From Bacteroides propionicigenes (GTDB lineage: Bacteria; Bacteroidota; Bacteroidia; Bacteroidales; Bacteroidaceae), in assembly GCF_018390535.1 (NCBI RefSeq), contig NZ_JAHBBW010000006.1:179856-243855 (forward strand): a DNA stretch of 64,000 bases, in the 5' to 3' direction. The position numbers and the translations under genes are program-made. Positions 17,666 through 27,558 of this stretch are shown here, piece after piece. A model generated the notes under the pieces. It was not told the origin of the DNA. It did no database searches and was given only the letters and a program-made list of their open reading frames with translations. Positions within the stretch are counted from its first letter, which is position 1. Each line of letters opens with the position of its first letter.

Positions 17666-19453
17666 ATGATCTATAGAATTCAGTATTTGTTGATTTTGTT
17701 ATGTTTGCCCTTTTATTTGTTTGCACAGGACCAATTTGAAATAAGGGGGGTACTGCCTTGGCATAATTTTTTATCAGGACCAACATCTTGGAATATAGAA
17801 GACTATCAGAAATATCTTGATGAGTGTGAGAGGAATGGAATTAACTTTATTGGGTTCCATAATTATACTGGCGGTGGAGAACGTTATGCCACTTATGTAG
17901 AACCGATGATCAAGATAGAATATAAGGATATTCTTCCTCAAGCTTGTTTTGATAATTCTCTTACTGCACGTTGGGGGTATTTACCTATGAAAGTGAAAGA
18001 TTATGCTTTCGGTACTGACCGTGTATTTTCTTTGCCAGAAGGTGCGGAGGCTTTTGGTAGTGATGCTTCTGTAACTTCTTCTACTCCACGAGAGCATTAT
18101 GAGAAATCGCAGACATTGATGCGTGATGTTTTGAGCATGGCCCATGAACGTGGTATACGTATGGCAATGGGATTTGAATTTGGAGTAATTCCTCCTGAAT
18201 ATTTTTCTTTGAATGTAGCGGGCGACTGTTTTTACTGGCCTGGGGAGTCTAACATGATTCCGAATCCAAAAAGTCAGATAGCGATAGAGATACATTATGC
18301 AGCACTTGATAATGTTTTGGAAACCTATCCTGATATTGATTATGTCTGGCTATGGTTGAATGAACACTCATTCATGGGAGTGAATATAGAGAAAGCTTTG
18401 GAGAATGCTTCTTTTGCTGAAGCATATAACGCCGGACAAGGTTATTTTAAAGAGGCAGCTGATAGTGCAGCCCGTTTTGTCGGAGTTTGGGCACTTGAAT
18501 ATATGAAATTGACATCGGACTATTTGAAATCTAAAGGTTCGAATGCAAAAGTAATTCTTGGAGGATGGGGAGGTGGTCATCAATTACCTTCCTTATTGAA
18601 AGGACTGGACAGAGCTCTGCCAAAGGATATCATATTCAGTTGTTTAAATCCTGATTTAGGAAAAAGTCCACAGCCTGAATTCTTGTCTGATATAGCTAAG
18701 AACAGAACTGTGTGGGCACTACCTTGGTTGGAGGGAGATCATCAGCTTTGGCATTTTCAACCACGTGTAGAAATGATGCGTGATCATGTGAAACTTGCTG
18801 CAAAGCAGAATCTGGATGGGGTGATTGCTATTCACTGGCGTACGGAAGAGCCTCGTTTTAATTTTAGAACATTTGCTCATTTTGCTTCAAATAAGACAGA
18901 CAACAAGACTGTAGAACAGTTATATGAAGAATATCTGACTGAGGATATGGGTAATAAGGCTGCAAAACTATTGGCTCCTCTGTTGGCACAAATGGATATT
19001 AAACAAATACAATGGAATGTCCCCTCACCAGAATTTTATGCCTTCACTCCTGAATGGGGATTATTGGATGATCAAAATGTGAAACTGCGGGAAAGTTTGA
19101 TTCGGACTGCTGAACAGGTCCTGAAAAAAACAGAGGGCAGCCAGCGAGATAATTTGCAACGTTTCATTGCAATGTTCCGTTTTGAATTGCTATTGGGAGA
19201 GGTTGATAAAGCTATGATGCCTGCATTTATTCTTAAGAAGAATGACAGACAGGGCGTTGCGACCAGTTCGTTCGAAGAATATGAAGAGGCTTATCGTAGC
19301 CTTATGGCGGCTCCGGTGAAAGATATGTTTGAGACTTATATGCAAAGAATTCATTCTCGTGGAGAATTAGGTGTGTTAAGCTCTTTAAACCAGCGTTTAT
19401 GGAGAGAATACAATGATTTGAAGTCTTATCTTGAAACAAAATTGAAGAGATGA
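17666..19453 (+). CDS. Unassigned glycosidase-like secreted protein (shorter paralogue)
   Basis: A 595-residue secreted protein (signal peptide ending FYLFAQDQ). It could not be placed in a GH family with certainty. The core resembles the TIM-barrel part of GH67/GH115-like and DUF4838-like proteins. It is clearly related to the next protein: shared IRG(V/F)LPW.NF, a (N/M)FI(G/M).HNY(T/N)G segment, the PEY segment, and a YP..DY segment that carries Glu233 here (WLNEH). Glu233 is a candidate catalytic acid. Unlike its neighbour it lacks an N-terminal GH67-like domain and a CBM. It is translationally coupled to the next gene by an ATGA overlap. A role in removing an acidic or substituted side chain from mannan is an inference. 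The start at 17666 opens straight into the signal peptide. Confidence 0.6.
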   Translation: MIYRIQYLLILLCLPFYLFAQDQFEIRGVLPWHNFLSGPTSWNIEDYQKYLDECERNGINFIGFHNYTGGGERYATYVEPMIKIEYKDILPQACFDNSLTARWGYLPMKVKDYAFGTDRVFSLPEGAEAFGSDASVTSSTPREHYEKSQTLMRDVLSMAHERGIRMAMGFEFGVIPPEYFSLNVAGDCFYWPGESNMIPNPKSQIAIEIHYAALDNVLETYPDIDYVWLWLNEHSFMGVNIEKALENASFAEAYNAGQGYFKEAADSAARFVGVWALEYMKLTSDYLKSKGSNAKVILGGWGGGHQLPSLLKGLDRALPKDIIFSCLNPDLGKSPQPEFLSDIAKNRTVWALPWLEGDHQLWHFQPRVEMMRDHVKLAAKQNLDGVIAIHWRTEEPRFNFRTFAHFASNKTDNKTVEQLYEEYLTEDMGNKAAKLLAPLLAQMDIKQIQWNVPSPEFYAFTPEWGLLDDQNVKLRESLIRTAEQVLKKTEGSQRDNLQRFIAMFRFELLLGEVDKAMMPAFILKKNDRQGVATSSFEEYEEAYRSLMAAPVKDMFETYMQRIHSRGELGVLSSLNQRLWREYNDLKSYLETKLKR

Positions 19454-22400
19454 TGAAATATTGGAAGAAATATTTATTAGGATATTGCCTGATAGCTGTT
19501 TTAGTTCTACCTGTTCAAGCACAGATTTTACAAATAGGTAGTGGAACCTCATTAGAAAACTATGCAGCATTGGAACTACAGAGATACTATTATCAGCTAT
19601 CCGGTAAACTTTTGAATATCGAGAGGACAGCCTCGGCAAATCAAAAATCAGATTTTATATTAATTACATTAGATAATCCATTAGTGGATGATTGGCAAAA
19701 GAAAGGTATACTTAAGCTAAAAGAGAAACCAGGAGAGCAAGGGTATATACTTCAGACAGTAAAGAATGCAGGTCGTCGTACTTTATTGATTGCCGGAACA
19801 GATCCTTGCGGGTTACTTTATGGAGTATATGGTTTGCTTGAGGATCATTTGGGAGTGCGTTTTTATATGAGTGGTGATATCTTGCCTGAAAAAAGAATGA
19901 GAGCTCACCTTCCTGTGATAAACGATGTACGTACTCCTCAAATGCGTATTAGAGGATTTCTTCCATGGACCAATTTCCCGCAATCAGCTACTATTTATTC
20001 CTGGAATGATTGGAGGTATGTTATTGATCAAGCGGCAAAAATGCGTATGAATTTTATTATGATTCATAATTATAATGGTTTTTGTGGGCATAATGAAACT
20101 TTTCATAATTTTGAATATAATGGCTATTTATCCAGAGGGTGGATGCCGACTATAAAAACAGGACATGGTTGGTTGTGTCCGGGATGGGATATTAATGAAT
20201 ACCGTTTTGGAGCTTCTGAAATTTATGATGATTATGATTTTGGAGCAGATTATGGACTTCATAATGAGACATTGACTAATAGTCAGATAAAAGAAAAAGG
20301 TGAAACCGTTTTTCGTAAGGTGATAGATTATGCACATCAGCGCGGAGTAAAGATTGGATTAGGACTTGACATTGATGTGATTCTTCCTGAATATCAAGTA
20401 TCTGCTGATGAACGCGGTGTAATTGCTGCGCAAACAGCACAGTTAGCCAAGCAATATCCATATTTGGACTATTTGTTCTGTTTTCAATCAGAGGGAAGCA
20501 AAGATTCCGTTTTCTATGCTAAATGGCAGAGAGTTTTTGATGGTTTTTATGAAGATATGAAGCGGCTTTCACCGTCAACTCACATTGTTGTATCAGGTTG
20601 GGGAATGACGGCGGAATCTGTTGCTCGCCTACCGAAAGATGTTATTTGTGCTCCGATATCTTATTATTCCGCAGCATTTGAACCGGGGAATATATATGGA
20701 GAGCGTGAATATTGGGGATGTCCATGGTTAGAGAGAGATTGGAGTAGTTCACAGTATTATTATCCTTATAATGTGGATTTATCAGAAACAATTCATGCTT
20801 ATGAGAAAGCTTCGGAGAATATGAAAGGATTTTATGCTTTAACTTGGCGTTTAACGGATGCAGTTTCTCCTAAAATGTGGTATATAAGTAAAGCACCTTG
20901 GTATGAAGCTGAAGAATTGAACTCTTCGGAAAAAGTTTATGGAGACTATGCTAAAACAAATTATGGAGAGTCTGTTGCTGAACCGATTACTGCCATTATA
21001 AACCAAAATGAACCATTTGCTACAGATTTTGCAGAGTGTCAGGCGACACCGGGTTTTAATGAGGTTGTAAATACTTATCCTTTAATGAATATTCAGTCGT
21101 TATCCTTTGCCGGAAAACATGGTGAACTTATGAAGATAGATGCAGTAAACTTTCAGGAAAAAAAAGGAACAAAAAATGCGCCAAGTGATGAGGGAGGAGA
21201 ATGTGTAGGTTATATAATGGCTGGTGATTGGTTGAAATATGATCAAGTTCATTTTAAGGATGATGTTTCTTTCATATCTCTCAGAGTTGCTTCTGCCTCA
21301 AATGGTGGTATTATTACTATTTCTATAGGGAAACTTGATGGACCTATGATTGCCTCTATTGATGTGAAAAACACAGAAGGGTGGCAGGCATGGAAAAACT
21401 TGACAGTTCCAGTTAAAATAGATAAAGGAATTTATTCTCTTTATGTTAGCTTTCATTCTTTCAACGATATAATACAGGCTAATAAATTGGCTGAAAAGCA
21501 ATTGAATACGATTGACAGTTGCATGGCTGTGGTTACTAATTTAGGGCAGAGGAAACGTTTATCTTATTTACGTGCACGTATTGCAGGTGCTAAACACCAT
21601 ATTGCACTAAATTCTGGGTTTGAGAAATACCAATGGACTGATTTGCCGGGTCAAATGGATAGTTGGGCTCGTAGTTTCTTGTACCGTATTGATGACATTT
21701 CATCTTTTGGAAATATTATGAGTACACAAAACCGCTTTGTACAGCAGAATTACGTAGAGAAGATAAATAAATTACGTAAATACCAAAGAGTGAAAGCTCC
21801 TTCCCATGTTACTGCTAAAGGAACACAAAATGGAGCGTTGGTGACATGGTGTAATGAAGAACCGGGGGCAGACATTTTTGTTGTGTGCCGGGATGGTAAG
21901 GAAATTGCATCAGTACCTGTCAGTGCTAATCAATATGTCGATACATTTAATGGAAAAGCCTCTTATACAGTATATGTGATTGATACGGATGGAAATAGAA
22001 GTCTTGCTAGTATTCCGTATTATTGCTTAGCTGGTGATGCCGATAATGAGGCTCCTGTTATTGTAAATCCTTCTCCAGTGACCTCGGTTGCTCAGGGACA
22101 TGATGTTAACATAAAACTGTCTATGGTTGATAATCGTTCCGTTGAAGATCTTTCTGCTGTGCTTCATTACCGTACTATAGGTTGTAAAGAGTGGAAGCAG
22201 ATACCGTTTAAACATAGAATAAGAGCTGCTTTTGCGATAACTATTCCTGCTGAAGAGTTTTCTATTCAAGGAATGGAATATTATATTACTGCCTCTGATT
22301 CCCGTAATGTGGCTATGTATCCGGCAGACGCACCTGCACGACTCCATACAATTATTGTGACGGGCAGTGGAAGTAATAAATTACCTTCTCCGGTTGTAAG

Positions 22401-22665
22401 ACTCACTGCCGGTAATCGGTTAAAGTGGGAAAAAAATCCTGATGTGGATATGTATCGGATTTACCGTAGTAAATCTTCTGATTTTGCAACGGATGCTTCT
22501 TCCTTTATAACATTTGTAGGAGGACAGACAACTTCTTTTTATGATAATGGGATAGATTTGGACGGCACTTCTTTGAAAGGAACTTACTTTTATCGTGTAA
22601 CGGCCGTTAGCAGTGATGATATGGAAAGTAATGCTTCTGAAATCGTTAAAATAGATTATAAATGA
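19450..22665 (+). CDS. Unassigned multidomain glycosidase-like protein with CBM6 and FN3 domains
   Basis: A 1071-residue secreted protein (signal ends LPVQAQI). Residues about 25-165 look like the GH67/GH20-type N-terminal domain, with CGLLYGVYGLLEDHLGVRF. Residues about 170-520 are a TIM-barrel region related to the preceding gene product, with Glu348 in CFQSEG as candidate catalytic acid. Residues about 545-670 look like a CBM6 module (GYIMAGDWLKYD, GWQAWKNL). A helical segment homologous in position to the C-terminus of the paralogue follows, then fibronectin-III-like domains (from about residue 780 to the end). The CBM6 therefore seems to be inserted before the helical tail. GH family and substrate are not known. 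It overlaps both neighbours by ATGA, indicating tight co-expression with the GH26 mannanase. Confidence 0.6.
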   Translation: MMKYWKKYLLGYCLIAVLVLPVQAQILQIGSGTSLENYAALELQRYYYQLSGKLLNIERTASANQKSDFILITLDNPLVDDWQKKGILKLKEKPGEQGYILQTVKNAGRRTLLIAGTDPCGLLYGVYGLLEDHLGVRFYMSGDILPEKRMRAHLPVINDVRTPQMRIRGFLPWTNFPQSATIYSWNDWRYVIDQAAKMRMNFIMIHNYNGFCGHNETFHNFEYNGYLSRGWMPTIKTGHGWLCPGWDINEYRFGASEIYDDYDFGADYGLHNETLTNSQIKEKGETVFRKVIDYAHQRGVKIGLGLDIDVILPEYQVSADERGVIAAQTAQLAKQYPYLDYLFCFQSEGSKDSVFYAKWQRVFDGFYEDMKRLSPSTHIVVSGWGMTAESVARLPKDVICAPISYYSAAFEPGNIYGEREYWGCPWLERDWSSSQYYYPYNVDLSETIHAYEKASENMKGFYALTWRLTDAVSPKMWYISKAPWYEAEELNSSEKVYGDYAKTNYGESVAEPITAIINQNEPFATDFAECQATPGFNEVVNTYPLMNIQSLSFAGKHGELMKIDAVNFQEKKGTKNAPSDEGGECVGYIMAGDWLKYDQVHFKDDVSFISLRVASASNGGIITISIGKLDGPMIASIDVKNTEGWQAWKNLTVPVKIDKGIYSLYVSFHSFNDIIQANKLAEKQLNTIDSCMAVVTNLGQRKRLSYLRARIAGAKHHIALNSGFEKYQWTDLPGQMDSWARSFLYRIDDISSFGNIMSTQNRFVQQNYVEKINKLRKYQRVKAPSHVTAKGTQNGALVTWCNEEPGADIFVVCRDGKEIASVPVSANQYVDTFNGKASYTVYVIDTDGNRSLASIPYYCLAGDADNEAPVIVNPSPVTSVAQGHDVNIKLSMVDNRSVEDLSAVLHYRTIGCKEWKQIPFKHRIRAAFAITIPAEEFSIQGMEYYITASDSRNVAMYPADAPARLHTIIVTGSGSNKLPSPVVRLTAGNRLKWEKNPDVDMYRIYRSKSSDFATDASSFITFVGGQTTSFYDNGIDLDGTSLKGTYFYRVTAVSSDDMESNASEIVKIDYK

Positions 22666-23783
22666 AAAGAGTATATATTTATATAGTGATTGCTCTATGT
22701 GGAGTTTCTGCATGTACCTCTTCTCGTCAGCGGATTTTGGAAGATACCAGATTAGGCTTAGTGGATAAACACGCTACCGACTTAACTGCTATTCTGTTTC
22801 ATAATCTGAAGCAAATGACCGGAAAGTATGTAGTATATGGACAACACAATTATGAAATGGATGGATTTGATTCAGATACCAGCCGTTGGCGTGATGAGCA
22901 GAATCGTTGTGATGCTTATGATGTGACAGGGGCTTATCCGGCCATGGCCAGTTTTGATTTTCTGCATTTCACGAATCCGGTCAGTTGGGAGACGAAAAAT
23001 CTGGATTATATTAAGAGTAAATTTTATGCTGCTTATGAGCGTGGAAATGTGCTCACTTTTTGCTGGCATTACTATAATCCGGTTACGGGGAATAATTTCT
23101 ATGATACTACGCAGGTGGTGAAACATATTCTTCCTGGCGGATCACGTCATGAAACATTTAAAAGCGATTTGAGGATTATTGCAGACTTTGCCCATAATGC
23201 TAAGAATCATGCCGGTGAACTGATTCCTATTATTTTTCGACCTTGGCATGAGTTTGATGGAAATTGGTTTTGGTGGGGAAGGAACCATTGTACAGTAGAA
23301 GAGTTCAAAGAACTCTACCGTTTTACTGTCACCTATTTAAGGGATTCTCTGCAAGTACATAACTTTTTATATGCATTTTCTCCTGATTGTGGATTTACGA
23401 CTGAAAAGGAGTTTTTGGAGCGCTATCCGGGAGATGAGTATGTGGATGTAGTAGGTATGGATAATTATTGGGATTTTAGGTCGGATGGTGGAGATACAAG
23501 TTTAGTCGTATTAAAATCTCGCATTCTGACTAAATATGCCAAGGAACATAATAAGCTGTCTGCTATTACTGAGACTGGAACGCAGACTAGAGACTCTTTA
23601 TGGTATTCACAACTACTGAATATTTTATATTTTGAAGGAGTAGAGTTGAATTATTTGTGTACCTGGTCAGGTTTTGCTCCTTATAAAGGACATCCTGCTG
23701 CATCGGATTTTTATCAGTTTAAAGAAGACTCTTTGATTTTATTTGCTGATGAAGCACCGGATTTTTATGTTCTGACAAAATGA
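22662..23783 (+). CDS. GH26 beta-mannanase, lipoprotein
   Basis: A 373-residue GH26 enzyme with lipobox GVSACTSS, so probably attached to the membrane surface. The family catalytic pair is present: acid/base Glu197 in RPWHEFDGNWFWWG and nucleophile Glu304 in AITETG. GQHNYEMDG near the N-terminus and GDEYVDVVGMDNYW are further GH26 signatures. It cleaves beta-1,4-mannosidic bonds of mannan or glucomannan. The ATG overlaps the stop of the preceding gene. A second GH26 with different surroundings lies at 31303, as in other Bacteroides mannan loci where one enzyme works outside and one in the periplasm. Confidence 0.92.
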   Translation: MKRVYIYIVIALCGVSACTSSRQRILEDTRLGLVDKHATDLTAILFHNLKQMTGKYVVYGQHNYEMDGFDSDTSRWRDEQNRCDAYDVTGAYPAMASFDFLHFTNPVSWETKNLDYIKSKFYAAYERGNVLTFCWHYYNPVTGNNFYDTTQVVKHILPGGSRHETFKSDLRIIADFAHNAKNHAGELIPIIFRPWHEFDGNWFWWGRNHCTVEEFKELYRFTVTYLRDSLQVHNFLYAFSPDCGFTTEKEFLERYPGDEYVDVVGMDNYWDFRSDGGDTSLVVLKSRILTKYAKEHNKLSAITETGTQTRDSLWYSQLLNILYFEGVELNYLCTWSGFAPYKGHPAASDFYQFKEDSLILFADEAPDFYVLTK

Positions 23784-23811
23784 AATAATATTATAGAAAA
23801 AACAAATAGCC

Positions 23812-25107
23812 ATGAAACAGATAAGTATTCTCTTTTTCACTCTTCTGCTGTTGGGAGCATGTGTGAAAGCACCTAAGCAAACAGATAATTTTGTGAAGAT
23901 TGTTGATGGACGTTTCTCTATCAATGATAAACCGTATTATTATATCGGCACTAATTTTTGGTATGCCGCTATATTAGGATCACAGGGGCAAGGCGGTAAT
24001 CGGGAACGTCTGCTTAAAGAACTTGATTTCATGAAAGCCAATGGTATTACTAATTTGCGTGTATTAGTTGGCGCAGATGGAATAGATGGAATTATGACAA
24101 AAGCAGAACCAGCGCTTCAAACGGCTCCCGGTGTGTATAATGATACTATTTTTGATGGCTTAGATTTCTTCCTGTCGGAGTTGGGCAAAAGAGGTATGCA
24201 CGCCGTATTGTTCTTAAATAACAGTTGGGAGTGGTCCGGAGGATATTCACAATACCTCTATTGGAGTGGTCATGGTGAAGTACCTATGCCTAAAGTGGCA
24301 GGATGGAATGCCTTTTCAAACTATGTTGCTCAGTATGCAAAATCAGAGAAAGCCCATAAATTATTTGAGAATCATGTACGTCAGGTGGTGAGTCGTGTCA
24401 ACCGCTATACTAAGCTGAAATACAGTGATGATCCGGCTATCATGGCATGGCAGATAGGTAATGAGCCCCGTCCGTTTGGTGAGGAAAATAAGGAGAGTTT
24501 TGCTAAATGGATAGCTGAATGTGCTGCACTTATTAAGTCTATTGACCCTAATCACTTGATCTCCGTTGGTTCGGAAGGTATGGCAGGTTGTGAAGGAGAT
24601 TTGGGTTTGTGGGTGAAACTCCATCAGGATATCAATATAGATTATTCAACGATTCACATCTGGCCGAATAATTGGGGGTGGATAGATAAGACTGATATTC
24701 CGGGAACCTTGGATAAAGCCATTGCAAATACTCGTGAATATATTGATGTACATGTTGCGGAAGCACAAAAAATGAATAAACCGTTAGTTCTTGAAGAATT
24801 TGGACTGCCGAGAGATAGCGTGATGTTTGATAGGAAGAGTTCTACTGTTCTGAGAGACCGGTACTATGAAGAAATTTTTGAAATAGTAAAAGAACATGCT
24901 ATACAAAAAAGTGTATTTCAAGGATGCAACTTCTGGGCTTGGGGAGGATTTGCACAACCACAACATCTTTTCTGGCAAAAAGGAGACGACTATATGGGGG
25001 ATCCGGGACAAGAAGAACAGGGGTTGAATTCTGTATATGATACCGACACTACAGTGAAGCTTGTTGCGGATATTGTGAATGAAATAAACCAAATCACACT
25101 CAGATGA
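23812..25107 (+). CDS. GH5 (subfamily 7-like) endo-beta-mannanase, lipoprotein
   Basis: A 431-residue GH5 glycanase with lipobox LLGACVKA. Subfamily 7 mannanase features include YYYIGTNFWY at the N-terminus, TNLRVLVG, and VLFLNNSWEWSGGYSQYLYW. The acid/base Glu218 is in WQIGNEPRP and the nucleophile Glu329 in LEEFGL. HIWPNNWGW supplies typical substrate-binding aromatics. It is expected to cut internal beta-1,4 bonds of mannan, galactomannan or glucomannan. It lies 28 bp after the GH26 gene and 1 bp before the following GH3, within the same transcript. Confidence 0.92.
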   Translation: MKQISILFFTLLLLGACVKAPKQTDNFVKIVDGRFSINDKPYYYIGTNFWYAAILGSQGQGGNRERLLKELDFMKANGITNLRVLVGADGIDGIMTKAEPALQTAPGVYNDTIFDGLDFFLSELGKRGMHAVLFLNNSWEWSGGYSQYLYWSGHGEVPMPKVAGWNAFSNYVAQYAKSEKAHKLFENHVRQVVSRVNRYTKLKYSDDPAIMAWQIGNEPRPFGEENKESFAKWIAECAALIKSIDPNHLISVGSEGMAGCEGDLGLWVKLHQDINIDYSTIHIWPNNWGWIDKTDIPGTLDKAIANTREYIDVHVAEAQKMNKPLVLEEFGLPRDSVMFDRKSSTVLRDRYYEEIFEIVKEHAIQKSVFQGCNFWAWGGFAQPQHLFWQKGDDYMGDPGQEEQGLNSVYDTDTTVKLVADIVNEINQITLR

Positions 25108-25108
25108 A

Positions 25109-27553
25109 ATGAAAAAGAAAGTCATATGCTCAGTTTTGTTAGGCTTGATGGTATCTGGACAATTAATAGGAGCAGATTATATTAAGCCGAAGAAAGATAA
25201 AAAAACAGGAATATCCTACTATGATTTGAATAAGAACGGCCATCTTGATATCTATGAGAATCCTGCTTTTGCAGTAGAAGAACGTGTCCGTGCTTTACTC
25301 TCTCAGATGACTCTAGAAGAGAAAGTCGGCCAGATGCTTACTTCTTTAGGATGGCCGATGTATGAGCGCCAAGGGAATACAATCCGCCTGACTGAGCAAT
25401 TGGTTCGGGAGATTGAAGAGTATCACACTGGTTCGCTTTGGGGATTTATGCGTGCTGACCCATGGACACAACGTACGTTGACTACCGGGTTAACTCCTGC
25501 ATTGGCAGCCAAGGCTTCAAATATGCTTCAAAAATATGCAATTGAACATGGGCGTTTAGGAATTCCCCTGTTTTTGGCAGAAGAGTGTCCGCATGGACAC
25601 ATGGCTATCGGAACAACTGTATTTCCGACATCTATTGGGCAGGCTAGTACCTGTAATCCTGAGTTAATCAGAAGAATGGGGCGTGCTATTGCTACTGAGG
25701 CAAGTGCACAGGGAGCGCATATCGGTTATGGTCCGGTACTTGATTTGGCTCGTGATCCCCGCTGGTCCAGGGTAGAAGAAACGTATGGTGAGGATGCTTA
25801 TCTCAATGGCGTGATGGGGGCTGCTTTAGTAAAAGGTTTCCAAGGTGAGTTTCCAAGAACTAAAGGTAAAGTAATCGCTACTTTAAAACATTTTGCAGCT
25901 TATGGCTGGACAGAAGGCGGACATAATGGAGGAAGTGCCCATGTTGGTAATCGGGAAATGGAAGAAGCTATTTATCCCTCTTTCCGGGAAGCAGTTGCTG
26001 CCGGAGCATTGTCTGTGATGAGCTCCTATAATGAAATCGATGGTATTCCTTGTACAGCTAATTCTAATTTATTAACCGGATTATTGAAAGAACGTTGGCA
26101 ATTTAAAGGTTTTGTCGTTTCTGATCTTTATGCAATCGGAGGGCTTCGGGAACATGGAGTTGCAGATACGGATTATGAGGCAGCAGTGAAAGCTGTAAAT
26201 GCGGGTGTGGATAGTGATTTAGGAACAAATGTTTATGCCGGGCAATTGGTAAATGCCGTAAAAAGGGGAGATGTGCAGGAGGTTGTGATTAATAAAGCTG
26301 TCAGCCGGATACTTGCTCTAAAGTTCCATATGGGTTTATTTGATCATCCTTTTGTTGATGAGCGGGAACCGGAACAAGTCGTGGCATCAACAGAACATCT
26401 GGAATTGGCTCGTGAAGTAGCTCGTCAATCCATCATTTTATTAAAGAATAAGAATGAGTTGCTCCCTTTGAATAAAAAGATGAAGACTATTGCGGTTATT
26501 GGTCCGAATGCTGATAATATATACAATATGCTGGGAGATTATACGGCACCTCAAAGTGAGTCTTCGGTAGTTACGGTATTGGATGGTATCCGTCAGAAAG
26601 TTTCCAATGATACACATATTATATATGCTAAAGGGTGTGCTGTGCGTGATTCTTCTAAATCGGGTTTTCAGGAAGCAATAGAAGCAGCCCGGCAGTCGGA
26701 TGTGGTTGTAATGGTGATGGGTGGTTCCAGTGCCCGTGATTATTCTTCAAAGTATGAAGAAACGGGTGCAGCAAAAGTCCCTGATAGTCATATCAGTGAT
26801 ATGGAGAGTGGAGAGGGCTATGACCGTTCTACTCTTGAGTTGCTGGGAAGACAGCGGGAACTGATACGAGAAGTGGGAAAATTGAATAAACCTATTGTAT
26901 TGGTATTGATTAAAGGGCGCCCCTTATTACTGGAAGATATTGAAGCAGAAGTCGATGCTATCGTTGACGCCTGGTATCCGGGTATGCAAGGAGGAAATGC
27001 AGTTGCCGATGTATTGTTCGGTGATTATAATCCAGCCGGGCACTTGACTATTTCAGTACCACGCTCTGTGGGACAGCTTCCGGTATATTATAATACAAAA
27101 CGGAAAGGAAACCGCAGTAAATACATAGAAGAAGAGGGTACACCTCACTATCCTTTTGGTTATGGACTCAGCTATACATCTTTCAATTATTCGGACTTGA
27201 AGGCGGAGGTTGTAGAAGCAGAAGATAGCTGCCTGGTAAATATTTCAGTGAAGGTACGGAATGAAGGCTCACGGGATGGAGATGAGGTCGTTCAACTTTA
27301 TCTTCGTGATGAAGTGGCTAGTTTTACTACTCCTTTTAAGCAGTTATGTGGATTTCAACGGATACATTTGAAAGTTGGTGAGACAAAGGAAATAACATTC
27401 CGGTTAGATAAGAAATCACTGGCACTCTATATGCAAAATGAAGAGTGGGCTGTAGAACCCGGTCGTTTTACATTGATGCTTGGTGGTTCTTCTGAACAAA
27501 TTTATCAGCAAAAAGAAATTGAGATAACCAAAAGATATACTTTTAAAATGTAA
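25109..27553 (+). CDS. GH3 beta-glycosidase (second of the PUL)
   Basis: An 814-residue GH3 enzyme with a signal peptide (SGQLIGADY). Just after it is an EF-hand-like calcium loop (DLNKNGHLDIYENP, about residues 33-46). The TIM barrel shows AEECPHGHMAIGTTVFP, DLARDPRWSRVEETYGEDA, KHFAAYGWTEGG and the nucleophile Asp339 in GFVVSDLYAIGG. A C-terminal sandwich (NPAGHLTISVPRSVGQLPVYY) and FN3-like domain follow, without the PA14 insertion of the first GH3. Probably periplasmic; it would remove terminal beta-glucosyl (or mannosyl) residues from imported oligosaccharides. It is followed after only 5 bp by the methyltransferase genes, so the O-demethylase module is transcriptionally tied to the glycosidases. 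Confidence 0.88.
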   Translation: MKKKVICSVLLGLMVSGQLIGADYIKPKKDKKTGISYYDLNKNGHLDIYENPAFAVEERVRALLSQMTLEEKVGQMLTSLGWPMYERQGNTIRLTEQLVREIEEYHTGSLWGFMRADPWTQRTLTTGLTPALAAKASNMLQKYAIEHGRLGIPLFLAEECPHGHMAIGTTVFPTSIGQASTCNPELIRRMGRAIATEASAQGAHIGYGPVLDLARDPRWSRVEETYGEDAYLNGVMGAALVKGFQGEFPRTKGKVIATLKHFAAYGWTEGGHNGGSAHVGNREMEEAIYPSFREAVAAGALSVMSSYNEIDGIPCTANSNLLTGLLKERWQFKGFVVSDLYAIGGLREHGVADTDYEAAVKAVNAGVDSDLGTNVYAGQLVNAVKRGDVQEVVINKAVSRILALKFHMGLFDHPFVDEREPEQVVASTEHLELAREVARQSIILLKNKNELLPLNKKMKTIAVIGPNADNIYNMLGDYTAPQSESSVVTVLDGIRQKVSNDTHIIYAKGCAVRDSSKSGFQEAIEAARQSDVVVMVMGGSSARDYSSKYEETGAAKVPDSHISDMESGEGYDRSTLELLGRQRELIREVGKLNKPIVLVLIKGRPLLLEDIEAEVDAIVDAWYPGMQGGNAVADVLFGDYNPAGHLTISVPRSVGQLPVYYNTKRKGNRSKYIEEEGTPHYPFGYGLSYTSFNYSDLKAEVVEAEDSCLVNISVKVRNEGSRDGDEVVQLYLRDEVASFTTPFKQLCGFQRIHLKVGETKEITFRLDKKSLALYMQNEEWAVEPGRFTLMLGGSSEQIYQQKEIEITKRYTFKM

Positions 27554-27558
27554 ATATC

